Of a stretch of 64,000 bases of DNA, positions 36,113-44,539 are shown piece by piece (position 1 is the stretch's first letter; every line of letters starts with the position of its first letter). This DNA is from Priestia megaterium NBRC 15308 = ATCC 14581 (GTDB lineage Bacteria > Bacillota > Bacilli > Bacillales > Bacillaceae_H), in NCBI RefSeq assembly GCF_000832985.1, contig NZ_CP009920.1, positions 4,954,501 to 5,018,500 on the forward strand, in the 5' to 3' direction. Both the position numbers and the translations under genes were made by a program. A model generated the notes under the pieces. That model saw only the letters and a list, made by a program, of their open reading frames with translations. It searched no databases and was not told where the DNA came from.

Positions 36113-36541
36113 TTATTCTAAATCAATATAATACTCATTATCATTAATAAATTTCTTAAAAAAATCTTCTAATGAGTCTGCTATCTGAGTGTCAAAATAA
36201 AAAACTGGATTATTGGGCAATTTTAAATCTAACGATATATATATACCCTCATTCACTTCAAAGAAAATAAGTTTATCTTCTTCATCTAGTTCTTCTAAAT
36301 CTGGATCGAATTCAAAAACTCCTTCTCGTAATTTGACATTTGCTACCGTTCCTGGTCCCATAATTCTATTGATTGCATTATTACTTGGCTCTTTAATGAA
36401 CCCATATCCAACTTCTAAATATAACTGTCTTAAGTCATCGGGAAAACGGATACCCATCCTGTCCTCCGCTTTTAAAATCTCCTTTTCGGATAAATTATAA
36501 ATTTTATTTTCTCCATTATTAATAAACTTAAAATCCGCCAT
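36113..36541 (-). CDS. SMI1/KNR4 immunity protein of LXG toxin 1
   Basis: A 142-residue SUKH-family protein (MGIRFPDDLRQLYLEVGYGF, IADSLEDFFKKFINDNEYY). It begins 5 nt after the stop codon of the LXG toxin, with GGAGGTAATAG before the ATG, so the two are one transcript and it is the probable cognate antidote. A paralogue at 29746 shares most motifs and the downstream flank. The mechanism, direct binding to the HNH-like tip, is inferred from the family. Confidence 0.82.
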   Translation of the reverse strand: MADFKFINNGENKIYNLSEKEILKAEDRMGIRFPDDLRQLYLEVGYGFIKEPSNNAINRIMGPGTVANVKLREGVFEFDPDLEELDEEDKLIFFEVNEGIYISLDLKLPNNPVFYFDTQIADSLEDFFKKFINDNEYYIDLE

Positions 36542-36546
36542 TACTA

Positions 36547-38673
36547 TTACCTCCTAGGGAATAACATTCTTGATGGTGCTCCTTTTCCATGAATCCCCTG
36601 CTGATGTTCATCAGGGTATTTAGCAGGATGAATATTCCACCATTCATGGGGACCAGAAAAATTGTTTTCTATTAGATGATGAGCATCATATGGCTGACCA
36701 ATATGTCTAGCAATTTCTCCAGTTTGATCATATACTTCCTCTGTATATCGTGGCCACTTTTGATTAGTTTTTTCTTCCCATTCTTCAATTAATTTGTTTT
36801 TTAAACTCGTAGTAAATCTACTTCTATGCTTAGCTGTTTCTTTAGGTGTTAATTTTTCAAATTTATTATTTCTTAGGGACTCTTTTAAAAATTCCACCTG
36901 TATTTTGTGAACCTTTAACCTTGTTTTGGATTCAACATCCTTCAAATATGCTTTTACTAAGTCACGATCAAACACTGACGTATCCTTCATTGAATCATTC
37001 TGTTTATTAACTATAACTGATTCTACTGCCGGTACTTCCAAAGGCTGAATGTTTCTACTTTCAGCTTCGTGAACACGATTCGGACCACGAGTAAACTGCC
37101 CTGTCTCTTTATTTCGATAACGTTTAGCGTCTTTATCATACCAAATTTCGATATCATTAATAAACTGCATCGTATTCTTCGCTGTATTTTTTAACACATC
37201 CCGCACAGTTTGCTGCGCAAAGTCTGCACTCACACCCACCGGTGCTTCCTGCGGTACGAATCTCGGTATCTTTGCATCTAATACAGCATCATACATTTTC
37301 CTAGCTTTATCAATACCCGCTGCCGGCATTTTTCGCATGGCCTGCTGGATGTCTTTTCCGTATTGAGTCACTTTACTCGTATGAACCACATTGCGCATAT
37401 CATTGAACTTTTTCGTGACTGCCTGTGCACCTTTTTCGACAAGTTGAGTAGATGCTTTTGAAGCAAGCACGCCTCCTGCAGCAATGCCAAATGATTGAAA
37501 CAAACTAGCCTGCTGTTGCTCTTTTGTAAGCTTATTTCCTAATACGTCTTTCCCCATTGTATACTCATACATGCCATTTGTTAAGACAAGTCCATACAAT
37601 CCTTTTTCTGTTTGTTCAAGCACTTTAAACGCTTTAGGTGTTTGGTAAATAGCCATTGCATGATGCGCAGCACTCATGCCTTTTGCCGTTTTGTAGACAA
37701 AGCTTCCGCCTTTTACCGCTCGTCCCGCCCAGCCTACGAACGGGATGAACCCAGCTGCTGCCATTGCTCCAGCCGTGACTCGCTGAGTAGCGGACAGTTT
37801 CTTATGCGTAACCGGATCGACTCCGTCTGCGGCTCGTTTAAAATCATAGTATCCCGTAATTTCTCCTGCAATGTCTAATCCTTTTTCATACCATGGCTTA
37901 TTGGCTTGAATTTGTCGTTGTTTTTCAGCTTCAATAGCTGCTTTTCTTTGTTTAACCTCTTGTTTTTGTTCAGCTTTTCCTTCTACATAACCTGAAGCCA
38001 CTTTATCAATTTGCTGCTGTGTTTTGTATACCTGGCTATTTTTGTAAGCTTCGGCATTAAAAGTGAGCTGATAAGCACTGCCGCCTTGAGAAGTCAGCTG
38101 TTCCAAACCATTTACGCTAAATTGAACGGATTCATAGAAAGAATTTAACATTTCATATTCACTTGAAAGTTGATTATCCAGTTCTTCTACTGCGGTAATA
38201 GTTTCTGTTCTTTTTTTCTCAGCAGCGCTTAACTCATCTTCAAAGGCCTCTGTGGGAAAGGGTGTAATATGTATAATATCTTCAATATTGCTTAAAATCG
38301 CTTCAAGTTCAGTGTACTGTTGTTCGACCATTTGCTTAGAGCGATCATTAGTAACAGCCAGCTCTTGCTCTAAAAATGATACGTCTACAACCGTATCACC
38401 TTTTAATTTAGCTTGTTCCGCATAATCTGCAATACTATTAAAATAGGATTGATGTGAAGATACAAGACTTTTCCAATGCGTAACCATATCTACTTGTGAT
38501 GCATAAAAGTCTTTTATACTGTCGGCACCTTTCCCTTGAAATTCATGATCGAGTGTAGCCACGGCATGAAGGGCTTTTTTTAATACATCTAGCTGTTCAT
38601 CAAATGCTTTGTAAGCCTCCACTCTGTCTTTTGCATAAGCTAAAAGCGTACTGGCTTCATATACTTTTCCCAT
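36547..38673 (-). CDS. LXG polymorphic toxin with HNH-like nuclease tip
   Basis: A 708-residue type VII-secreted toxin. Residues about 1-230 are the LXG delivery domain (VYEASTLLAYAKDRVEAYKA, FQGKGADSIKDFYASQ), similar to B. subtilis YobL/YeeF. A hydrophobic mid-region with GWAGRAVKGGSFVYKTAKG follows. The C-terminus has YDAHHLIENNFSGPHEWWNI and HPAKYPDEHQQGIHG, a His-rich HNH-type nuclease signature. It should be exported by a YukE/Yuk-type system (not in this window) into neighbouring cells and cut nucleic acid. GAGGG lies before the ATG. Immunity gene immediately downstream. Confidence 0.88.
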   Translation of the reverse strand: MGKVYEASTLLAYAKDRVEAYKAFDEQLDVLKKALHAVATLDHEFQGKGADSIKDFYASQVDMVTHWKSLVSSHQSYFNSIADYAEQAKLKGDTVVDVSFLEQELAVTNDRSKQMVEQQYTELEAILSNIEDIIHITPFPTEAFEDELSAAEKKRTETITAVEELDNQLSSEYEMLNSFYESVQFSVNGLEQLTSQGGSAYQLTFNAEAYKNSQVYKTQQQIDKVASGYVEGKAEQKQEVKQRKAAIEAEKQRQIQANKPWYEKGLDIAGEITGYYDFKRAADGVDPVTHKKLSATQRVTAGAMAAAGFIPFVGWAGRAVKGGSFVYKTAKGMSAAHHAMAIYQTPKAFKVLEQTEKGLYGLVLTNGMYEYTMGKDVLGNKLTKEQQQASLFQSFGIAAGGVLASKASTQLVEKGAQAVTKKFNDMRNVVHTSKVTQYGKDIQQAMRKMPAAGIDKARKMYDAVLDAKIPRFVPQEAPVGVSADFAQQTVRDVLKNTAKNTMQFINDIEIWYDKDAKRYRNKETGQFTRGPNRVHEAESRNIQPLEVPAVESVIVNKQNDSMKDTSVFDRDLVKAYLKDVESKTRLKVHKIQVEFLKESLRNNKFEKLTPKETAKHRSRFTTSLKNKLIEEWEEKTNQKWPRYTEEVYDQTGEIARHIGQPYDAHHLIENNFSGPHEWWNIHPAKYPDEHQQGIHGKGAPSRMLFPRR

Positions 38674-38735
38674 TACATACCCTCTTTTATTTTATGATTA
38701 ATATATCTCTGGTTTGAGTTTTTCCTCTATTATCC

Positions 38736-38764
38736 ATTATAAAACTGCTAATACACTATCTAAA
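38736..38764 (-). promoter_or_regulatory. Candidate promoter of LXG toxin 1
   Basis: TTTAGA, 17 nt, TATAAT, about 60 nt upstream of the toxin ATG. The -10 is perfect, the -35 is 4/6. Confidence 0.45.
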
Positions 38765-39219
38765 TAGGATAATAATCCCTTTTGTAAGCTAGTTGATTCA
38801 TTAAAAAGGATATAACTTCAAAATAAAAGATAATAGTCATAGGTATAAATATTTACTTTCAGTTTGAATGCTAAGCAAAAATACTTTACTTAACCATTAG
38901 ATCGCATTGTTTCTAATTACTTTCTTACAAATCCCTCTAATCCGAAAGCTAATTTACAGTATACCATCCTATTATTCTACAAAAAAAGCTATATTCACTC
39001 TAGAAATGCTTGTTACACTCTGACTATACACTGCAGAAAATTAACGAAAACTGTCTTCCTCGTATTTTTTTATACTTGATGAAGTTCCTTTTGGCAATTC
39101 TCACCTCTATAACCTAACTTCTACATAATTAGTAAAAGGGATACTCATACCTCTCCAACACATCAAATAAACATATACAGAATGATACCTCTATTGGGAT
39201 TCGAAAGGAGAAATAACCT
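38765..39219. other. AT-rich gap between divergent genes
   Basis: Separates the LXG operon from the patatin gene. I see no small LXG helper genes here, unlike locus 2, and no RNA gene. Confidence 0.4.
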
Positions 39220-40176
39220 TTGACAAAATATAGAATTATAACCTTTGATGGAGGCGGTACTTTAGGTGCTTTAAGTTTACAACTTTTGAATAGATTGGCT
39301 TATCAAAACCCCAAGTTAATTAGTGAAACCAATGTTTTTTCAGGAAATTCGATTGGTTCATTTACTGCCCTTGCACTAGCAAGTGGAAGATCACCAGAAG
39401 AGACGTTTGATTTTTTTAAAGATCAAATCTTACCGGCATTCAGTGTTTCACGACCGGGCGGACCGGTTTTTAACCAACAAGTACCCTATTCTGGTTTGAT
39501 TAAAGCCATACGAACGTTTTTCCCCCGAGACCTTCGCCTTAGAGACTTAAAGAAACGAATCGTTGTGCCTGCCTTTCATTTGTTTGCACCGGAACTGAAT
39601 CGTTGGAATCCTGTGTTATTTCACAACTTTCTAGGTTCTCCTTATCTTAATGAGAAAGCTAGTGACGTAATACTTAGGAGCAGCGCTGCTCCAGCAACGC
39701 AAAGAGCTTATCAAAACTACGTGGATGGGTATACAGTAGCAACTAACACCAGTACAGCTAGTATCGCGTTTGCAGTCGGAAAAGCAAAGCAGCCGTTAGA
39801 TCAAATTGCCGTATTATCCATTGGAACAGGTGAACAGCCAACTCAATTAAGAAGAGATACAAAGGGATGGGGAATGGTTAGTGCCGATAACATACGCCCT
39901 GAGGATATGGAGGACCTGCCTCCGAATTGGGGAGTGCTTTTAGACCGATCGCCTAATGAACCGTTGCTGCCGTTTCTTCAGATTATCTCCGGTGGATCGA
40001 GCTACTATGAATCAATGGTCAGCTCTGAGCTTTTAGGCGATCAGTTTTTCCGGTTGAATCCGCGAATTCCTAATTTCTCTAAAACGGACCCTTCGGTTGT
40101 TCCCGCTCTTATTTCAATTGCTAATAAAACGAATTTACGACCGGCATTTCAATTTATAGAGAGAAACTGGAATTAA
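39220..40176 (+). CDS. Patatin-like phospholipase
   Basis: A 318-residue lipid acyl hydrolase. The oxyanion loop is TFDGGGTLG (about residues 8-16), the nucleophile elbow is FSGNSIGSFTALA (Ser near residue 46), and the catalytic Asp is in NYVDGYTVATN. This is a Ser-Asp dyad enzyme with no signal peptide, so it should act on cytoplasmic or injected lipid. TTG start with AAAGGAG 9 nt upstream. It is divergent from LXG toxin 1. Bacterial patatins work in lipid turnover, in virulence, or as effectors of defence systems, but none of the usual sensor partners lies next to it. Confidence 0.88.
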   Translation: MTKYRIITFDGGGTLGALSLQLLNRLAYQNPKLISETNVFSGNSIGSFTALALASGRSPEETFDFFKDQILPAFSVSRPGGPVFNQQVPYSGLIKAIRTFFPRDLRLRDLKKRIVVPAFHLFAPELNRWNPVLFHNFLGSPYLNEKASDVILRSSAAPATQRAYQNYVDGYTVATNTSTASIAFAVGKAKQPLDQIAVLSIGTGEQPTQLRRDTKGWGMVSADNIRPEDMEDLPPNWGVLLDRSPNEPLLPFLQIISGGSSYYESMVSSELLGDQFFRLNPRIPNFSKTDPSVVPALISIANKTNLRPAFQFIERNWN

Positions 40177-40317
40177 TATGACCGTACTTTAGATTAATTT
40201 CTTGTTTCTATTTGAAGTATTTAAAACTTTATATAACAAGATATCCACGCTGGCAGCGTAGAGGTCATCCTACGCTCAAGCAATTCAACCAAACCTCTTC
40301 TCTCTCCCAACCACAAC

Positions 40318-40349
40318 AACCGCTAGCTTCCCAAAAGGAACTAGCGGTT
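40318..40349. terminator. Hairpin between convergent genes
   Basis: AACCGCTAGCTTCC and GGAACTAGCGGTT (one bulge), without a strong T-run. It probably marks the ends of the patatin and coiled-coil genes. Confidence 0.5.
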
Positions 40350-40372
40350 ATTCATAATCTCTCAGAAACCAT

Positions 40373-42085
40373 TCACTCTTCCACCGGCTTCTGCTCATCT
40401 GTTAACGTATCAATTTTAGTAATTTGAAGTTTGTCTTTGCCAACAGCTTTAACATGATAAATTCGTTCTTTCTTAAACTGCGTGCTTGCATCATATGAGT
40501 CGGTGAACGTGTATACTTCGTTTGTATAAATGTCGTAGGTTCCGTCGTCATGTGATTCTGTCTTTTTCACTAGAAACTGATCGTTAGCAAACGATACGTT
40601 TTTTCCGGCGAGTGATGTGATATAGCTTTTTAGCTGTTTATAAACTGGCTGACCCGAGTCAATATAAGGCGCCATCCCACTAAAGTCTCCGCTGTTTAAG
40701 CTTGAAAAGTAAGCAGCTTTATAAGAAATAAAAAAGTTTTCAAGATCCGTTTTGCTTACAGTAGCTGGTTTGACCTCTTCATTTTTTAACAGTTTCGTGC
40801 TGGCCGTAGCTTTTACGTCTGAGTCTGTTTCTAACGTTTGATTGTCACGATTCATATATACAATCGTCAGCAATAAGACAAGGGCGATAGCGCCTCCTAT
40901 TAAAATAGGAAAAGTGCGTCGTGATGATTGCTGCTTTTTGAGCACGGGAAAGTCTGCGTAGGATGGCAGCGTAACAGGTTCTATATCTACCTTTAACCGA
41001 GCTAGTGGCTTTAGCATCTCCGTTCTTTTTATACTGTTAAGCGGCTGAAGTGCTAAAAATTCTTCATATGTAACAATAAATTCGTTTACTGCTATTCCTT
41101 TATACATGCCGTAAATTCGATTCCACAGTTCTCGACACCGAGTATCCTTTATATCTTCACTCAGTTCGTTAAAAAATGGTCGTGATTTTTTAATAAAAGC
41201 CGCTAACCACGTTTGATGAACGTCGACTTTGTGGACTGCATGTAGGTCGTTAAGTGATTGCTTTAACTTGGCGTGTTCATGTGCATCGTTTTGGATAATG
41301 GCTTCCATGCTGCGTTGCGTTTCTCCCAGCACAGTAGAAAGACTCTTACTCATTTTTTCTTGCAGCGCATCAAACTGACTGCGAACATCAGGCCAGTGCA
41401 GTTCGAGTAACTGTTTTTGTGCAGTCGTGGCTTTTCGAATACTTTCATTTAGCTCATGCTGCTTTGTGCGAAAGGCGGTCGCTTTTTGTTTGGTCACTAC
41501 TTTATTTTTGCTTAGCTGCTTCCACTCTTGCTTTAAGCTCTTGTCTTCTTCAAGTACTGCGGCTATCGCTTGTTTTACATGTTCATGCTTTTTTTGAAAT
41601 TCAACAAACGCTGACAAATACGTATTCCAGTTTTCCTTCATTTCTTTTAACGATGACGTGTTAGCATGTTTTTCTGTTAGTTGAAAAAAGTCGTTTCTAA
41701 ACGCTACCATATCCGCTTCGGAAGAAAGTTTTTTTCCGAAAAGCTCTGTAACACTTCTATGTATGCTTGTTAACTGTTGGAGCTGTTTCATATTGCTTTG
41801 ACGCTTGTTTATGTACTCCGGATAGTCGCTTGAAAGAAACGTCACCATTGTATATTCACTGTTGTTGATGTTGTACTCTGTCCGTTCTTTTTCCAGTTCG
41901 TCATACACTTTCTGCAGCTGACGTTCTACTATGGAGAGAAATTTTTCTTTGTCCATCCCGTCTACTTCTTCTTTTAGCATGTTTAAAGATTTCGTTTCTC
42001 CAATAAGAAATTCGTTTTCTTTATATAGCTGTATCCATGCTTCTATCAGCTGCGCTGCTGATTCATTCCAGTGGCTTGTATTCAT
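40373..42085 (-). CDS. Coiled-coil protein with one membrane helix
   Basis: A 570-residue protein. The N-terminal 390 residues are long coiled-coil helices (KEEVDGMDKEKFLSIVERQL and similar). A single transmembrane helix lies near residue 405 (FPILIGGAIALVLLLTIVYM). The last 130 residues form an alpha+beta domain beginning ENFFISYKAAYFSSLNSGDF, resembling the NTF2-like/TcaA C-terminal domain found on the outer face of the membrane. Signal transduction or envelope-stress sensing is possible. The ATG at 42085 has AGGTG 9 nt upstream. Family not firmly recognised. Confidence 0.65.
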   Translation of the reverse strand: MNTSHWNESAAQLIEAWIQLYKENEFLIGETKSLNMLKEEVDGMDKEKFLSIVERQLQKVYDELEKERTEYNINNSEYTMVTFLSSDYPEYINKRQSNMKQLQQLTSIHRSVTELFGKKLSSEADMVAFRNDFFQLTEKHANTSSLKEMKENWNTYLSAFVEFQKKHEHVKQAIAAVLEEDKSLKQEWKQLSKNKVVTKQKATAFRTKQHELNESIRKATTAQKQLLELHWPDVRSQFDALQEKMSKSLSTVLGETQRSMEAIIQNDAHEHAKLKQSLNDLHAVHKVDVHQTWLAAFIKKSRPFFNELSEDIKDTRCRELWNRIYGMYKGIAVNEFIVTYEEFLALQPLNSIKRTEMLKPLARLKVDIEPVTLPSYADFPVLKKQQSSRRTFPILIGGAIALVLLLTIVYMNRDNQTLETDSDVKATASTKLLKNEEVKPATVSKTDLENFFISYKAAYFSSLNSGDFSGMAPYIDSGQPVYKQLKSYITSLAGKNVSFANDQFLVKKTESHDDGTYDIYTNEVYTFTDSYDASTQFKKERIYHVKAVGKDKLQITKIDTLTDEQKPVEE

Positions 42086-42164
42086 CGTTTGCTTCACCTG
42101 TTGTTTTTATTTTTATCCTTTTTTAACTATACAGGAATTTAACAGAAATTCTATTACAGTTTTA

Positions 42165-43073
42165 TTACTCTTGAAAAATCAGGTTCAAGCTTTCTAGAGC
42201 CGCTTCTAGCGTTTGTTTGTCTCCTTGGTCGTAGCTGTGCGCCACAAGTACTACGGTTGTAAATACAGCTTTCCATTTTGCCAGTCTGTGCGTTTCTTCG
42301 TCTACTTTTCCGTATTCTTTTAAAAAACGTGCTCTTCCTTTAGGAGGTAAAAAGCTGTAGGCAATCGCTAGGTCAACTGCCGGGTGACCAATATGAACAT
42401 CTCCCCAGTCAATGATGCCTGAAACCATATTGGTTTGATCAACAATCATGTTTTTAATATGAAGATCTCCGTGAACCAGTACGTTTTTTTCTTGATAGTG
42501 AATTTCTTGTATGCCATTTACATAGTCTTCGAGAATTTCTTGTTTTGAATAAAGACTACGCTCTTTCATTTGCTTGACATATTTCTCTAGCGCCGGCTTT
42601 CGTTTCATCGTATCAAGTCGATTCAACTCATCAAACGGCACGCCGAGCTCTTGGGCTTTTAAATGAGGATAGTGATGCAGCGTACGAAGAAATCTTGCTA
42701 GTACAGAAGCGGATTGTATGCGCTCTTCTTCTGTTAATCTTGCAGGCGGAGTTCCTTGCACGTAGTGATATCCCGTAAAAGGCCAAGGATAGCCTGCATT
42801 CGGCTTACCGAAAAAAATGGGCTCTGCAATCGATAGCGGCAATTGAGAAGCAAGGCTTGGTAAAAGCTGATTTTCTGTTTTTAATAGTCCTACTGCAAGT
42901 TCTCTTCTTGGAAACCGAAATACAAAGCGGTCGTTTACTTGATAGACCGTATTGTCAAAGCCGTAGCCAAGCAGTGAAATCGCAGCGGGCGCAAGTTCTG
43001 GAAACTGCGTTTCGATTAGTGTTTTGGCAAACGGTGCTGATACGATTTGTTCTGCATCCCATGCATTTGGCAC
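42165..43073 (-). CDS. Aminoglycoside-phosphotransferase-like kinase
   Basis: A 302-residue APH/choline-kinase-fold enzyme. FRFPRRELAVG holds the ATP-binding Lys/Arg region, the catalytic loop is VHGDLHIKNMIVD (HGDxHxxN), and the metal site is GIIDWGDVHIGHPAVDLA. The start at GTG 43073 has AAAGGTGATC upstream; the 30 codons before it lie in the promoter region. It phosphorylates a small molecule, possibly an antibiotic, sugar or choline-like alcohol. Resistance is not proven. Single gene. Confidence 0.82.
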   Translation of the reverse strand: MPNAWDAEQIVSAPFAKTLIETQFPELAPAAISLLGYGFDNTVYQVNDRFVFRFPRRELAVGLLKTENQLLPSLASQLPLSIAEPIFFGKPNAGYPWPFTGYHYVQGTPPARLTEEERIQSASVLARFLRTLHHYPHLKAQELGVPFDELNRLDTMKRKPALEKYVKQMKERSLYSKQEILEDYVNGIQEIHYQEKNVLVHGDLHIKNMIVDQTNMVSGIIDWGDVHIGHPAVDLAIAYSFLPPKGRARFLKEYGKVDEETHRLAKWKAVFTTVVLVAHSYDQGDKQTLEAALESLNLIFQE

Positions 43074-43127
43074 TGTGATCACCTTTCTTTGATGTTGATT
43101 TTGTATGTAAAGTATACTATAAAAATG

Positions 43128-43160
43128 AAAAAACCTCTGACTCGTTGTCAAAGGTTTTTT
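43128..43160 (-). terminator. Terminator of cellobiose PTS operon
   Basis: AAAAAACCTCTGAC and GTCAAAGGTTTTTT (one mismatch), 12 nt after the GH4 stop codon. Confidence 0.85.
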
Positions 43161-43171
43161 CACTATACGTA

Positions 43172-44500
43172 TTAGACATTCACCGAGTTAAAAAACTGCG
43201 GTAAATGAGATTTATGCGCGTCTAGCATTTCGTCCAAGAGCTGCTTGGCAATAGTATCAGATGGGACTAACGGATTGATTGTCATTGCAACAAGCGCGGT
43301 ATTGTAATCTCCCGTAACGGCTGCTTCGGCCGCCACTCGTTCAAAAGATTTGATTTGCTGAACAAGTCCTCGAACAGCTACAGGTAAATCACCGACTGCA
43401 ATTGGCTTTGGCCCTTCTTTTGTAATCACACAGCTCACTTCAACAGCAGAATCATTTGGAATACTGGCGATTGCCCCATTGTTAATGGTATTTACAGGCT
43501 GAATATCGCCTTTATCATTATAGATAGATGAAATTAAGCTGCAGGCTGCATCGCTGTAGTACGCGCCTCCTCGCTTTTGAAGCTGAGGCGGTTTAATTGC
43601 AAGATTAGGATCTTTATAGAGCTCAAATAAGTCTTTTTCTAACGCGCGCACTACTTCAGCTCGTGTACCTTCGAGCTCAGCTGCATTTTGTTCTTCTTGC
43701 AGCATCTCGTTTGTTTTATAGTAATAGCGGTGATACCCGCATGGAATAACCCCTAGGCCTTTAATAAAGTCAGGATCCCACGAAATCCCTTTGATATTTC
43801 GCATAGACATCGCATTCGTCGGGTCTGCCATAGCGTCAATCACTTGATCTTTTACGCTCACTCCGTCTAAAAAGACATCTAATCCAAAGACCATATGATT
43901 TAACCCGGCAAAGCTAACTTGTACCCGGCTTTCGTCTACTTCTAGCGCTTTAGCAATCCCCATACGAATACCGATTGGCACGTTGCATAAGCCCACTACT
44001 TTTTTATGATTGCTATAGCGTAAAATGGCTTCTGTCACCATACCAGCTGGATTGGTAAAGTTTACAAGCCACGCATTTGGACATAGTTCTTCTATATCTT
44101 TCACAATACTTAAAATCACAGGAATTGTGCGCAGCCCTTTAAATAAGCCGCCCGGTCCATTTGTTTCTTGCCCAATCACGCCGTATTTTAACGGAATTCG
44201 TTCATCTTTCATTCTGGCGTCTAACAATCCTACGCGAAATTGTGTGGTGACAAAGTCGGCATCTTTTAACGCTTTTCTTCGATCCAACGTAAGATGAATA
44301 TCAATTGGGACTCCTGCTTTTTCGACCATTCGTTTTGCCAGGTTTCCAACAATCTCTAGCTTTTCTTTTCCTTCTTCTACATCTACTAGCCAAAGCTCTC
44401 GTACAGGCAGCTCGTCATAACGCTTAATAAATCCTTCGACAAGCTCCGGCGTGTAGCTTGAACCTCCGCCAATGGTTACAATTTTAATTCCTTTTGTCAT
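43172..44500 (-). CDS. licH: 6-phospho-beta-glucosidase, GH4 family
   Basis: A 442-residue NAD- and Mn-dependent glycosidase. The Rossmann motif IVTIGGGSSYTPELVEGF is at the N-terminus, the metal-site Cys is in VGLCNVPIG, and the paired His is in LNHMVFG. It hydrolyses 6-phospho-cellobiose or similar diglycosides delivered by the PTS genes upstream. Length and order fit LicH/CelF. CGGAGGG precedes the ATG. Last gene of the PTS operon, followed by a strong terminator. The symbol is by similarity to the lic operon; the exact sugar is not certain. Confidence 0.88.
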   Translation of the reverse strand: MTKGIKIVTIGGGSSYTPELVEGFIKRYDELPVRELWLVDVEEGKEKLEIVGNLAKRMVEKAGVPIDIHLTLDRRKALKDADFVTTQFRVGLLDARMKDERIPLKYGVIGQETNGPGGLFKGLRTIPVILSIVKDIEELCPNAWLVNFTNPAGMVTEAILRYSNHKKVVGLCNVPIGIRMGIAKALEVDESRVQVSFAGLNHMVFGLDVFLDGVSVKDQVIDAMADPTNAMSMRNIKGISWDPDFIKGLGVIPCGYHRYYYKTNEMLQEEQNAAELEGTRAEVVRALEKDLFELYKDPNLAIKPPQLQKRGGAYYSDAACSLISSIYNDKGDIQPVNTINNGAIASIPNDSAVEVSCVITKEGPKPIAVGDLPVAVRGLVQQIKSFERVAAEAAVTGDYNTALVAMTINPLVPSDTIAKQLLDEMLDAHKSHLPQFFNSVNV

Positions 44501-44539
44501 TTGAATCCCTCCGCTATAATGAATGATTTAAAAAATACG

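Noticed and set aside
29529..38673. Prophage or integrative element
   Set aside because: No integrase, phage structural gene, att repeat or tRNA target was seen; the variability is explained by toxin-cassette dynamics and an IS relic.
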